DNA of 64,000 nt from Collinsella aerofaciens (lineage in GTDB: Bacteria; Actinomycetota; Coriobacteriia; Coriobacteriales; Coriobacteriaceae): positions 38,451 to 102,450 of the forward strand of contig NZ_JAQLFJ010000010.1 in NCBI RefSeq assembly GCF_028206795.1, written 5' to 3'. The notes under the pieces were generated by a model that was not told where the DNA came from, did no database searches, and was given only the letters and a program-made list of their open reading frames with translations. This document shows, piece by piece, positions 43,810-53,222 of the stretch (position 1 is the first letter of the stretch; every line of letters starts with the position of its first letter). Position numbers and translations under genes: made by a program.

Positions 43810-44103
43810 CTAGGCCTCGACGACGGCATAGATGTCGTCGGCGCGCATCAGCAGATACTTCTCACCGTCGACCTTGACCTCGTTGCCACCGAACTTACCG
43901 TAGATGACAACGTCACCGACCTTGACGTCCATGGGGATGCGCTCACCCTTGTCGTTGACCTTGCCGGCGCCAACGGCAACGATGGTGCCGCGCTGCGGCT
44001 TCTCCTGAGCGTTGCTGGCGATATACAGACCAGAAGCGGTCTTCTGCTCGGCCTCGTCGGGCTTGACCAGAACACGATCTGCAAGCGGCTTCAAAGACGA
44101 CAT
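43810..44103 (-). CDS. groES: Co-chaperonin GroES (10 kDa)
   Basis: 97 residues, normal length. LKPLADRVLVKPDEAEQKTA, the mobile loop KTASGLYIASNAQEKPQRG and GKFGGNEVKVDGEKYLLM are characteristic. AGGAGGAG lies upstream of the ATG. No CIRCE element (HrcA site) or HspR-type repeat was seen in the upstream 120 bases. GTATAACC occurs twice there (around 44125 and 44195) and could be part of the promoter. Confidence 0.98.
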   Translation of the reverse strand: MSSLKPLADRVLVKPDEAEQKTASGLYIASNAQEKPQRGTIVAVGAGKVNDKGERIPMDVKVGDVVIYGKFGGNEVKVDGEKYLLMRADDIYAVVEA

Positions 44104-44240
44104 GCTTGTCTCCTCCTTTTTGGGCCGCGCGGTTATACCACGCGAATTAACCCTTTTTGTTTGCGTACGCGTTGAATGGTACCCACGAATGGCGGGTTAT
44201 ACAACACGGAGTCAAAAAATCTTATTTTTTGGCACTTAGA

Positions 44241-44451
44241 TTTTCTGAATGCCGGGGGATAACTTAGCAGTGGCTCCCGTGTGGCTCCGGAGGGGCGGGG
44301 CATAAGGTTTCCTGCTCGGGCAGTCCTGCTCGCACGAAGGCCACATTAAGTGGCCTTCGGCTCGTGCGGAACTCGCGATAAACCTTATGCCCCGCCCCTC
44401 CGGAGCCACACGGGAGCCAGGTTAACTAATTCGGACCCGGCATTCAGAAAA
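44241..44451. repeat. 211-bp foldback element with perfect 40-bp arms
   Basis: The inner arms 44271-44310 and 44380-44419 are perfect reverse complements over 40 bases. The outer arms TTTTCTGAATGCCGGG (44241-44256) and CCCGGCATTCAGAAAA (44436-44451) are perfect over 16. At the centre CGAAGGCCAC (44335-44344) and GTGGCCTTCG (44350-44359) form another stem. The element has no open frame and lies between groES and the amidohydrolase gene. It resembles a MITE or foldback repeat. Confidence 0.85.
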
Positions 44452-44538
44452 GTCAGTGCAGCAAAATGGCGATGCGGATGGTGCGAATAAGAAAGGGACA
44501 CGTTGCTGAAACGTGCCCCTTATGAGTGGGGTATGAGG

Positions 44539-46176
44539 TTAGCGCTCGTAGATTAAGTTACCTGCCAGGTAGGTGGCCTGAACCTTGGTGGCTTGGAGTT
44601 CTTGGGGGTCGATGGTGAGTGGGTTTTGGTCCAGGACTACCAGGTCGGCGTATTTGCCGGGTTCTAGGCTGCCGAGGTTTTGCTCGTCGCCCGCTGCATA
44701 GGCGCTGCCCAGGGTGTAGTTGCGCAGGGCTGTTGCTGCATCGATGCGCTCGCTCGGCAGCCAGCCGCCCTCGGGCCAGTGACTTTTGGGGTCCTGGCGC
44801 GTGATAGCCGTGTAGAGCACGTTCATGCTGGTAACGGGCGTGATAGGGCTGTCAGTACCGAAGGCTTGGCGGATGCCGCGCTGCTTATAGGTTGCAAACG
44901 GCCACATGATGCGGCTGCGCTCCAAGCCCAGGTCGCGCTCCGGACCACCTGGGTCGAGCGTGATATGGCAGGGCTGGCTCGAGGCAACGACGTTAAGCTT
45001 GCGTAGACGATCGATGTCCTCGGGCAAGAGGTTCTCCAGATGCTCGAGCGTGTTATGACCGTGCTGGGGCAGGCCGTACAGCTCTGCCGCCTCCTCAAAG
45101 ATATCGAGCGCGGCATGGATGGCACCGTCGCCGATGACGTGGATGCGCACGGTGTGGCCGCGCTCCGCGGCCGCCAGAACTAGCTTGCGCATGCGCTCGG
45201 CGGGAACCGTCAGACGGCCCTGGTCGCCCGGGAAGCGCGGATTGGTATAGGGCTCGGTGAGATACGCCGTGTGTTCGCTCGACACGCCGTCGAAGAACTG
45301 CTTAAAGCCCGGTGCCGAGAGCAGCACATTGTTCGCGTAACGTGCCTGCAGCTCTTCCAAGTGCGACTGGTCATCCAGCAGCGTGGGGAACAGATGGGCT
45401 CGGATGCCCAACTTGCCGGCTGCCTGCAGTTTGTCGTAGACGTCGTCGCGGATAAAATCGCAGCCCGGCATGGGCATGAGCGACATATCGCATATCGAGG
45501 TGATGCCCTGCTCGGCCATACGCCTCATTTGATCGGCGTAAGCGCTTGCGATGCGATCCTCGCCCAGCCACTCAAGGCAGCGCGGTAGCAGCTGCATGGC
45601 AGCCGCCTCGTGAGCAATGCCCGTGAGCTCGCCGTTTGCGTCCTTGTCGTAGCTGCCGCCCGCTGGCGGCTCGCTGTCGCGCGTGACGCCGAGCGCCTCG
45701 AGTGCGCGGCTGTTGAGCCAAAGCGTGTGCCCGTCACCCGAATACATAACGCAGGGGCGATCGGGGAATGCCGCATCGAGCGACGCCTTGGTAGGATGCT
45801 CGGGCGGGTCCCAACGGTAGTCGCGCCAGCCCTGAGTCACAACCCAAGCGTCGTCGGGCAGGTCCTGGGAAAACTCGAGCGCGTGTTGCACCAGCGCCGC
45901 CTCGGACGTGCCCATATCCATGAGCATGTACGGCGAGGAGCCAACCGAAGTATGGAAGAAATGCAGGTGCGCATCGTGGAAACCGGGGCAGACAAACTGC
46001 TCGCCGTAGTCGATAACCGGCGTGGCGGCAGGCGCGGCGGCAATCACGTCATCGGGCGCACCGACTGCGACGATACGGTCGCCTGCGATGGCAATCGCCA
46101 GCTCGCGGGCGGTATCGATGCCGTCTTGCGCGGTAAAGACGTTCTTGGAGCGGATAATCCGATCGATATGTTGCAT
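44539..46176 (-). CDS. Amidohydrolase family protein (YtcJ-like)
   Basis: A metal-dependent amidohydrolase of 545 residues. The N-terminal beta-sandwich is followed by the metal-binding GFHDAHLHFFH (about 66-76), a central HVIGDGAIHAALDIF, and the catalytic Asp in AFGTDSPITPVTSM (about 450). LGSLEPGKYADLVVLDQNPL is the characteristic end of the fold. Substrate unknown; relatives act on varied amide or ring substrates. The start at 46176 (MQHIDRI) is chosen with GGGGA upstream; ATGs at 46182 and 46188 are possible. The very long frame extending to 47853 is antisense to the neighbouring M20 gene and is not coding. It is divergent from that peptidase. Confidence 0.88.
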   Translation of the reverse strand: MQHIDRIIRSKNVFTAQDGIDTARELAIAIAGDRIVAVGAPDDVIAAAPAATPVIDYGEQFVCPGFHDAHLHFFHTSVGSSPYMLMDMGTSEAALVQHALEFSQDLPDDAWVVTQGWRDYRWDPPEHPTKASLDAAFPDRPCVMYSGDGHTLWLNSRALEALGVTRDSEPPAGGSYDKDANGELTGIAHEAAAMQLLPRCLEWLGEDRIASAYADQMRRMAEQGITSICDMSLMPMPGCDFIRDDVYDKLQAAGKLGIRAHLFPTLLDDQSHLEELQARYANNVLLSAPGFKQFFDGVSSEHTAYLTEPYTNPRFPGDQGRLTVPAERMRKLVLAAAERGHTVRIHVIGDGAIHAALDIFEEAAELYGLPQHGHNTLEHLENLLPEDIDRLRKLNVVASSQPCHITLDPGGPERDLGLERSRIMWPFATYKQRGIRQAFGTDSPITPVTSMNVLYTAITRQDPKSHWPEGGWLPSERIDAATALRNYTLGSAYAAGDEQNLGSLEPGKYADLVVLDQNPLTIDPQELQATKVQATYLAGNLIYER

Positions 46177-46344
46177 GGGCATCCCCATCTCTGGCAGGAA
46201 ATTCAACACCCCCGAGTGTACTCCCCCGCCCTTGTAACAAAACCCCAAGCGGCAAACGGCAACTTTACCAGCCCTAGCGGCAGGTGGCATACTGGAGAGA
46301 GCCTGTACGATTTTGCGATCAACCCAGCAAGGAGCAAATCGACC

Positions 46345-47808
46345 ATGACGAAGACCAAGGCACAGCAGATTATGGCGGCGACCGAGGTGCGAGCGGCTGA
46401 CGACGTCACCGCAGCCATCCAAGATATCGCTACCGAGTTTGAACCCTATATCATCAAGCAGCGCCGGCACTTCCATAAGCACCCGGAGCTGAGCCTTGCC
46501 GAGGAGCGCACGACCTCCGACATCGCCAACCAGCTCGACGCCATGAATATCCCCTACGAGCGTCCCCTCAAGACGGGCCTGGTGGCGACCCTTCGCGGCA
46601 CCGCGCCGGATGCCTACCACGAGGACGGCACGCCACGCCGCCGCATCCTGCTGCGCGCCGACATCGACGCCCTGCCCGTCACCGAGCAGACCGGCGAGGA
46701 GTTTGCCAGCGTCAACGAGGGCTGCATGCACGCCTGCGGCCACGACTGCCACATCGCCATGATGCTCGGCACGCTGCAGATCCTGCGCCATATGACCGAC
46801 GACATCCACGGCGAAGTCCGCATCGTGTTCCAGCCCAGCGAGGAAAACGGCCAGGGCGCCAAGCTCATGATCGGCACGGGCGTGCTCGACGGCGTCGATG
46901 GCGCCTACGCCGCGCACATCTGGAGTGAGGTCGACGCCGGCACCGTGAGCTGCGAGCCCGGACCGCGCATGGCCAATACCGACTGGTTCCGCATCGACGT
47001 CCGCGGCACCTCGTGCCACGGCGCCATGCCCCAGCGCGGTCACGACGCCGTTATGGTTGCCGCCGAGATCGTCAACGCTCTGCAGACCATCGTTTCGCGC
47101 GAGATCAGTCCCTACGAGCCGGCCGTCATTACCGTCGGCGAGCTGCACGGCGGCACCGCGCGCAACGTTATCGCCGGCACGGCCTACCTCGCCGGCACGG
47201 TGCGCACCTACGGCGATTCGACCCACGAGGAAATGCCGGAGCTCATGCGCCGCATCGTGGAGCATACCGCGGCCGCCTTGGGCGCCGAGGCAGAGCTCAC
47301 CGACTACACCATCGCCAATTACAAGGTCGAAAACGATGCCGCCTCGAGCGAGCGCTGCCGCCAGGCAGTAATCAAATGCCTGGGCCCCACCGGTCAAGGT
47401 CATTACCGCGGCACGCTCTCGGGCGAGGATTTTTCGGAGTACCTGCGCCGCGTACCGGGCGTGCTCGCCTTTGTAGGTACGCGCAACCCCAAGATTGGCG
47501 CCACGTACGCCCAACATTCCTGCTTCTACAAGATCGACGAGACTGTGCTGGCAAAGGGCTCCATGGTGGCCGCCCAATATGCCATCGACTTTTTGGCCGA
47601 GCCCACGCAAGAGGAGCTCGACGGCCCCACGATTGCCGCGGTCGCCGAGACCAACCCCGACCTGGCAGCCAAACTGCGCTCTGCCAAGGCCACGGCCGCC
47701 GAGGCCCGCGACGCCATGCACGATGCCCGCACCGCCCGACACGCCGCAATCAAGGGCATCCACGATGCACGTGCCGCCGCTCGCCGCGAGGAGAAGCACG
47801 ACGAGTAG
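46345..47808 (+). CDS. M20-family amidohydrolase/peptidase
   Basis: A zinc hydrolase of 487 residues in the M20D group, similar to N-acyl-amino-acid amidohydrolases and carboxypeptidases. RRHFHKHPELSLAEERTT, the metal-binding LRADIDALPVTEQTGEEFAS, CMHACGHDCHIAMMLG, and the catalytic FQPSEENGQGAKLMI are present. The C-terminal HSCFYKIDE region closes the metal site. After the normal end (near residue 405) come about 80 further residues, Ala/Arg/His-rich and helical (AEARDAMHDARTARHAAIKG), which are unusual. AAGGAG lies 10 bases before the ATG. It is divergent from the amidohydrolase; the two may be functionally linked. Confidence 0.9.
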   Translation: MTKTKAQQIMAATEVRAADDVTAAIQDIATEFEPYIIKQRRHFHKHPELSLAEERTTSDIANQLDAMNIPYERPLKTGLVATLRGTAPDAYHEDGTPRRRILLRADIDALPVTEQTGEEFASVNEGCMHACGHDCHIAMMLGTLQILRHMTDDIHGEVRIVFQPSEENGQGAKLMIGTGVLDGVDGAYAAHIWSEVDAGTVSCEPGPRMANTDWFRIDVRGTSCHGAMPQRGHDAVMVAAEIVNALQTIVSREISPYEPAVITVGELHGGTARNVIAGTAYLAGTVRTYGDSTHEEMPELMRRIVEHTAAALGAEAELTDYTIANYKVENDAASSERCRQAVIKCLGPTGQGHYRGTLSGEDFSEYLRRVPGVLAFVGTRNPKIGATYAQHSCFYKIDETVLAKGSMVAAQYAIDFLAEPTQEELDGPTIAAVAETNPDLAAKLRSAKATAAEARDAMHDARTARHAAIKGIHDARAAARREEKHDE

Positions 47809-47852
47809 TCGATCCACGACCATCTCGCAGTCATAGCCGCATCGCGATATCA

Positions 47853-47890
47853 AAGCGGGGGCGGACGCTTCGGCACGTCCGCCCCCGCTT
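47853..47890. terminator. Bidirectional terminator between the M20 gene and the zinc-ribbon gene
   Basis: AAGCGGGGGCGGACG (47853-47867) and CGTCCGCCCCCGCTT (47876-47890) are perfect 15-bp arms with an 8-base loop, followed by ATTTGTC on the plus strand. The flanking genes converge here. Confidence 0.85.
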
Positions 47891-47948
47891 ATTTGTCAAG
47901 CGCTATTTCTACCGTTTCTACCCCGTCCCCAAATGGCAGGTGGCAGGG

Positions 47949-49229
<1,281 letters not shown>

Positions 49230-49378
49230 AGAATCATCCCTTCGTATCTTGAACGAATCATCTGGATCGCAAACGATGTCTTTGGCATCATTATCACCCA
49301 ATGTGGGGACAAATACTCCAACATGACGCATTTGCAATGCGCAGGGCGCTATTCGATTGTTTGATGAGCTCGACCGCG

Positions 49379-50401
49379 TTAGTTCGTTCCGCGGAAACCC
49401 TTGCCGACGATCTCGGAGCTGTCGACAATCGTGATAAAGGCACCCGGATCGACTTCGCGCGCATAGCGGCGCAGTTGCACGGCCTCGCGACGGCTTAGCA
49501 CGCTCATGATCACCGTCACGCACTTGCCCGAGAAAGCACCGTAGCCGCGGCTGATAGTCGCCGTACGGTTGAGATGCTTGACGATAAACTCCTCGACCTT
49601 AAGGGGCTCGGAGCAAATGACCGTGCAGACTTTACGCAGGTGGATGCTCTCGATGGCTTTGTCGACCACAAGCGTCTTGGCAAACAGGCCGAGCACGCAA
49701 TACAGACCGACGCGCGGGCCGTACAAGAAGGCCGCGATGGTCACGATGCCGATATCGACCAGCAGCAGCGCACGGCCGATCTCAAGCGTCGTGCGGCGTT
49801 TGAGAATCATGGCGAGGATGTCCGTGCCGCCCGTCGAGGCACCAATATCAAAGACGATGGCGCTGCCGAGCGCCGGCAGAATCACGGCAAAGCACAGGTC
49901 GAGCCACATATCGCCCGTCATCGAGACATCGGTCGGAATAAAGAGCTCAAACAGCGAAACATAGGCGGACAGCGCAAACGAGGCAAAGACACTCCACAGG
50001 ATTGCCTTGCGCTCCAAAAAGATAAAGCCCAGAACGACCAGGACCGCATTGATAATCCACATAAAGACGCCGACGGGCAGGGTCGGGAACAGCGTGGACA
50101 GAATGACCGACACGCCCGAGGTGCCGCCAAAAGCAAAGTGATTAGGGGTTTTAAACGCGACGATGGCAAAGGCCGTGAGGATCAGGCCCAAATTGAGCTC
50201 GGCAAAAAAGCGCGGAAAGCCCGGCTCCTGGCTGCGCTTGCGACCAGCGCGCTCGCCCCGCTCGATAACATCGCGATCGACCACGCGTTCCATCGGCACT
50301 ACGGGAGGACGATGCACCTCCTCGGCAGCACGCGACGCCGCCTCTGCCGCAGCGGCCTCAATTGCCCATGCCTTGCTTTCTGTTTCGTGCTCGTCGGCCA
50401 T
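49379..50401 (-). CDS. YitT family membrane protein (DUF161 + DUF2179)
   Basis: 340 residues. An N-terminal charged, Ala/Glu-rich cytosolic extension (about 1-65) is unusual for the family. About five or six hydrophobic segments follow, including the diagnostic FGGTSGVSVILSTLF and IGASTGGTDILAMIL. The C-terminal soluble DUF2179 domain (about 265-335) contains RTATISRGYGAFSGKCVTVI. Physiological role not established for the family. No operon partner is obvious. Confidence 0.88.
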   Translation of the reverse strand: MADEHETESKAWAIEAAAAEAASRAAEEVHRPPVVPMERVVDRDVIERGERAGRKRSQEPGFPRFFAELNLGLILTAFAIVAFKTPNHFAFGGTSGVSVILSTLFPTLPVGVFMWIINAVLVVLGFIFLERKAILWSVFASFALSAYVSLFELFIPTDVSMTGDMWLDLCFAVILPALGSAIVFDIGASTGGTDILAMILKRRTTLEIGRALLLVDIGIVTIAAFLYGPRVGLYCVLGLFAKTLVVDKAIESIHLRKVCTVICSEPLKVEEFIVKHLNRTATISRGYGAFSGKCVTVIMSVLSRREAVQLRRYAREVDPGAFITIVDSSEIVGKGFRGTN

Positions 50402-50513
50402 TACGGCAACCCCTCGTTAACAATTTGGAAACAATGCGCCCATTAGAGTAACGCGGAACGTGGGGATTGCAACCCTTAGTTAGACGAGCGGTATGACTAT
50501 ATCGGGAGCGTAC

Positions 50514-50555
50514 AAAAACGGCCGGCCACGCTTTTGCTTGCGCGGTCGGCCGTTT
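50514..50555 (-). terminator. Terminator of the amaP-DUF2273-asp23 operon
   Basis: On the minus strand AAACGGCCGACCGCGC pairs with GCGTGGCCGGCCGTTT, followed by TTTG. It lies beyond the R2 repeat, about 55 bases after the asp23 stop. Confidence 0.8.
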
Positions 50556-50556
50556 A

Positions 50557-50610
50557 ATGTTTTCGCAGATAAAACCTGCCAAAACAAACCTGTCCCTTTT
50601 TGGAAGGTTA
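50557..50610 (-). repeat. REP-like hairpin repeat R2, abutting the asp23 stop
   Basis: On the minus strand it begins at the asp23 stop: AACCTTCCAAAAAGGGACAG, then GTTTGTTTTGGCAGGTT and TTATCTGCGAAAACAT. It is nearly identical to R1 and R3. Confidence 0.8.
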
Positions 50611-51123
50611 TTCGTGCTGGCTGGTGCGGTGCTCGTACTCCTCGGGGGTGATGACATCCTCGATGCGCAGGTTGACGCCCGCCACCTCAAGGCCAGTCAT
50701 CGCGGCAAGGCGCTCGGTGACACGTGCCTTAACATCGTCAAAGATCGCGGGCGCATAGGCGCCGTACTCGATGATGACGGAGATGTTGACGACCACGCGA
50801 TTATCGTCGGTGACCTCGACCGTCACGCCCTTGGTCAGATTCTCGGCACCAAACTGCTCCTGCACAAAGTGCATGAGGTTACCCTTCATGCCCAGAACGT
50901 GCGGAACCTCGCGGGTGGCCATGGCAACGATCTTCTCGATCACGCCGTTGGAATAGGTCAGCGAGTCCTCGGACTCATCCGCTTCCTCGTCGTCCTCATC
51001 CGTATCGGACTCGGCCTCGACGAGAGCCTCATCCTCGAGCGTCACATCCTCAGCTTCGGCGACGACCGCCTCGTTCTCCTCGAGCTCGGTATCGGCTACA
51101 TCGACCTTCGTATTAAAAGCCAT
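50608..51123 (-). CDS. Asp23/Gls24 family envelope stress response protein
   Basis: 171 residues. The first 60 are highly acidic (ELEENEAVVAEAEDVTLEDE; ESDTDEDDEEADESED). The Asp23 domain follows: LTYSNGVIEKIVAMATREVP, then KGVTVEVTDDNRVVVNISVI and IEYGAYAPAIFDDVKARVTE. In staphylococci Asp23 is anchored to the membrane by AmaP and lies under the envelope. Here it is the last gene of amaP-DUF2273-asp23, so the same complex is expected. The acidic N-terminal extension is unusual. Confidence 0.92.
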   Translation of the reverse strand: MAFNTKVDVADTELEENEAVVAEAEDVTLEDEALVEAESDTDEDDEEADESEDSLTYSNGVIEKIVAMATREVPHVLGMKGNLMHFVQEQFGAENLTKGVTVEVTDDNRVVVNISVIIEYGAYAPAIFDDVKARVTERLAAMTGLEVAGVNLRIEDVITPEEYEHRTSQHE

Positions 51124-51167
51124 GGTTCCTCCTTATGCCTGCCGCGGATGCGACAGTCGAATACATA

Positions 51168-51545
51168 TTAGCGACCGCTAAACAGACGGCCGAAGAAGTT
51201 GACGATCCCGTTCTCGCCGTCGCGAATTTGGCCGATCACAGCGCCGATCAGCACGAAGAATGCAATGACGAGCGTGTCCCACAGGCCCAACGTGAGTACC
51301 AACACAGCGAGGATAAAGCCAGCGACGGCGCCGAGCGTGGTGTTGGGATGACGCACAGCATAGCTCCAGATGGCAGCGCCCGTACCCTTGATGAGACCCA
51401 TAGCCTCGTCAAAATCCGCGGCTGCCGCGTCTTGTAACTCGGTTGCCTCTGCTTTGGAATCAACAGGTTCGCTCGCCGGCGTGGCGCTCTGGTCAATCGT
51501 CAGGCGCGGCGTACGAGCGGTCTTATCTTGATTGGTATCACTCAC
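51168..51545 (-). CDS. DUF2273-like small membrane protein of the Asp23 operon
   Basis: 125 residues. A polar N-terminal half (1-65) is followed by two adjacent hydrophobic segments (TTLGAVAGFILAVLVLTLGL and TLVIAFFVLIGAVIGQI) and a short C-terminus with IVNFFGRLFSGR, as in DUF2273 proteins. GTG at 51545 is chosen as the start because TGGAGG lies 7 bases before it; it overlaps the end of amaP by 8 bases. The longer frame to 51758 is antiparallel shadow within amaP. It probably sits in the membrane with AmaP and Asp23. Confidence 0.85.
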   Translation of the reverse strand: MSDTNQDKTARTPRLTIDQSATPASEPVDSKAEATELQDAAAADFDEAMGLIKGTGAAIWSYAVRHPNTTLGAVAGFILAVLVLTLGLWDTLVIAFFVLIGAVIGQIRDGENGIVNFFGRLFSGR

Positions 51546-52083
51546 CGGAAACCTCCACGGTCTGGACGGTAGTCTTGGACGGCAAAAAACGAACGCGCGT
51601 GGTCGTACCCGGCGTGCCGAGCATGGTGTCGCAAGCTTCCTCGATGCGCTGTTGCATCGCGGTAGCCAGAGATGCCACGTCCTTATCGTCAAGCGCGATA
51701 GCCTCGACCTTAAATCGGACGTGCGAATCGTCGGAACCTTGGACGCGGGCCTCGACATGCTCGACCATCACGCGGTCGTCGCGCTCGGCAGCGGCCCTGG
51801 CGCACGAAGAAAGCGCCGCAAGGGTAACCTCGATATTGCGCTCCCCCGCCGGATGCACGCAGGACGGCTCGCGACGAGCAAACATCAGGCGGAAGAAGCT
51901 TACCAGCACGCCAATCGCCACAACTCCACCGCATGCCGTCACGACAATGCGCGGCATGGGGTCGCGCATCAGCAGCATAAAGCGATACGTATACGCCCCC
52001 CAAAACTGGCAGACAAGCGTACCCAGCGCCACGATGGCGGCGGCAAGATACACAATCGCTAGGGCTCGTTTGAGTACGCGCAC
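51538..52083 (-). CDS. amaP: Alkaline shock response membrane anchor protein AmaP
   Basis: 181 residues. Two N-terminal membrane helices (ALAIVYLAAAIVALGTLV and PRIVVTACGGVVAIGVLVSF) are followed by a cytosolic domain resembling Asp23 (ERNIEVTLAALSSCARAAAE; ATAMQQRIEEACDTMLG). The role is inferred from staphylococcal AmaP, which anchors Asp23. It is the first gene of the operon, and its stop overlaps the DUF2273 start. GGGAG precedes the ATG. Confidence 0.85.
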   Translation of the reverse strand: MRVLKRALAIVYLAAAIVALGTLVCQFWGAYTYRFMLLMRDPMPRIVVTACGGVVAIGVLVSFFRLMFARREPSCVHPAGERNIEVTLAALSSCARAAAERDDRVMVEHVEARVQGSDDSHVRFKVEAIALDDKDVASLATAMQQRIEEACDTMLGTPGTTTRVRFLPSKTTVQTVEVSGE

Positions 52084-52136
52084 GTGGCGCTCCCTTCAAA
52101 TCTCGGCTCTCGAAATGCAAAACGGTTCGCATCATT

Positions 52137-52180
52137 ATAAAAGAGCCGGGTCCGGTGCTCTACGCACGCGGATCCGGCTC
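52137..52180 (-). terminator. Terminator of yebC
   Basis: On the minus strand GAGCCGGATCCG pairs with CGGACCCGGCTC, followed by TTTTATAATG. Confidence 0.85.
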
Positions 52181-52249
52181 ATCTATTCCACGAGGCTTGC
52201 ATGCTCGCTTCATTATGCCCAGATATACACGGCTTAACCCGTGCGGGCG

Positions 52250-53056
52250 CTACTCCTCCTCGAGGGCAGCGATGACCTCGTCGGTCATGTCCATGGTGCT
52301 GTAAACATCCTGGACGTCGTCGAGCTCCTCAAGACGGTCGATGAGGCGCTGAACCTTCTTGGCGTCGGCGCCGGAGACCTCGGTCGGGGTGGTCGGGACC
52401 ATGGTGGTCTCGGAACCCTTGACCTGGACGCCCTGCTCCTCGAGCGCCTTGGAGACAGCCATAACCTCGTTGGCAGTAGTCCAGACGATCCACTCCTCGC
52501 CGGCGTCCTCGTAGTCCTCGCCACCGGCCTCGGCGATGGCCATCATGAACTCATCCTCGTCACCGGCAGCACCGTTGGCGATCATGGTCTCCTTCTTGGC
52601 GTTCTCGTCCAGGATCTCCTTGGCGACGACGATCTGGCCCTTGCGCTCAAACTGGAAGGCGACGGAGCCGGAGGTGCCCAGGTTGCCACCAGCGTGGGAG
52701 AAGGCGGAACGGACATCAGCGGCGGTACGGTTGCGGTTGTCGGTCAGGCAGTCGACGTAGACGGCGACACCGGCGGGACCGTAGCCCTCGTACACGATGT
52801 TCTCGTAGACGGCAGCGTCGGCACCCGAACCAAAAGCCTTGTCGATAGCGGACTTGATCTTGTCCTTAGGCATGGACTGAGCCTTGGCCTTGGCAACGGC
52901 AGCGGCGAGGCTGGCGTTGTTCTCGGGCAGCGGGTCACCGCCGAGACGGGCAGCAACGGTGATGTTGCGGCTGAGCTTGGAGAAGAGGGCGGAACGCTTG
53001 GCGTCCTGCGCGCCCTTACGATGCTTGGTTGTGGCCCACTTAGAGTGTCCGGACAT
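52250..53056 (-). CDS. yebC: YebC/PmpR family DNA-binding transcriptional regulator / translation factor
   Basis: 268 residues, somewhat longer than the usual 240-250. The N-terminus MSGHSKWATTKHRKGAQDAK is nearly invariant in the family. It is followed by ARLGGDPLPENNASLAAAVA and NIVYEGYGPAGVAVYVDCLT, then DNRNRTAADVRSAFSHAGGN. An acidic stretch in domain 3 (GDEDEFMMAI, then GGEDYEDAGEEW) accounts for the extra length. YebC proteins were described as regulators; recent work links them to relief of ribosome stalling at prolines. The Pro-Glu tail protein nearby is at most a coincidental example. GGAG precedes the ATG. Confidence 0.95.
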   Translation of the reverse strand: MSGHSKWATTKHRKGAQDAKRSALFSKLSRNITVAARLGGDPLPENNASLAAAVAKAKAQSMPKDKIKSAIDKAFGSGADAAVYENIVYEGYGPAGVAVYVDCLTDNRNRTAADVRSAFSHAGGNLGTSGSVAFQFERKGQIVVAKEILDENAKKETMIANGAAGDEDEFMMAIAEAGGEDYEDAGEEWIVWTTANEVMAVSKALEEQGVQVKGSETTMVPTTPTEVSGADAKKVQRLIDRLEELDDVQDVYSTMDMTDEVIAALEEE

Positions 53057-53184
53057 ACGTGTCTCCTATCGGTTTCGACCTAAAGCCCAGCGCAGATGCT
53101 CGGGCAATATAAACAAACGTCGTTATGATATACCTACTGGCCTGCGAGATAAACCCCAAAATGAAGGCGTCGTGATGATGGCCC

Positions 53185-53222
53185 CTTTGGTGCAAAGAAA
53201 CCTGACCCCAATGCACCAAGTT
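53185..53222 (-). repeat. REP-like hairpin repeat R5, abutting the stop of the DUF6020-like gene
   Basis: On the minus strand AACTTGGTGCATTGGGGTCA, then GGTTTCTTTGCACCAAAG: the stem CTTGGTGCA/TGCACCAAAG encloses GGGGTCAGGTTT, which matches the GGGACAGGTTT loop of R1-R4. It starts within the stop codon. Confidence 0.65.

Noticed and set aside
44104..44230. Search for CIRCE or HspR (HAIR) sites before groES
   Set aside because: Neither TTAGCACTC-N9-GAGTGCTAA nor CTTGAGT-N7-ACTCAAG was found; only short GTATAACC repeats are present.
46177..47853. Upstream extension of the 44539-46176 amidohydrolase frame to 1104 residues
   Set aside because: The added 559 residues are antisense to the well-supported M20 peptidase gene at 46345-47808 and have the composition of a shadow frame; the true N-terminus MQHIDRI is inside.
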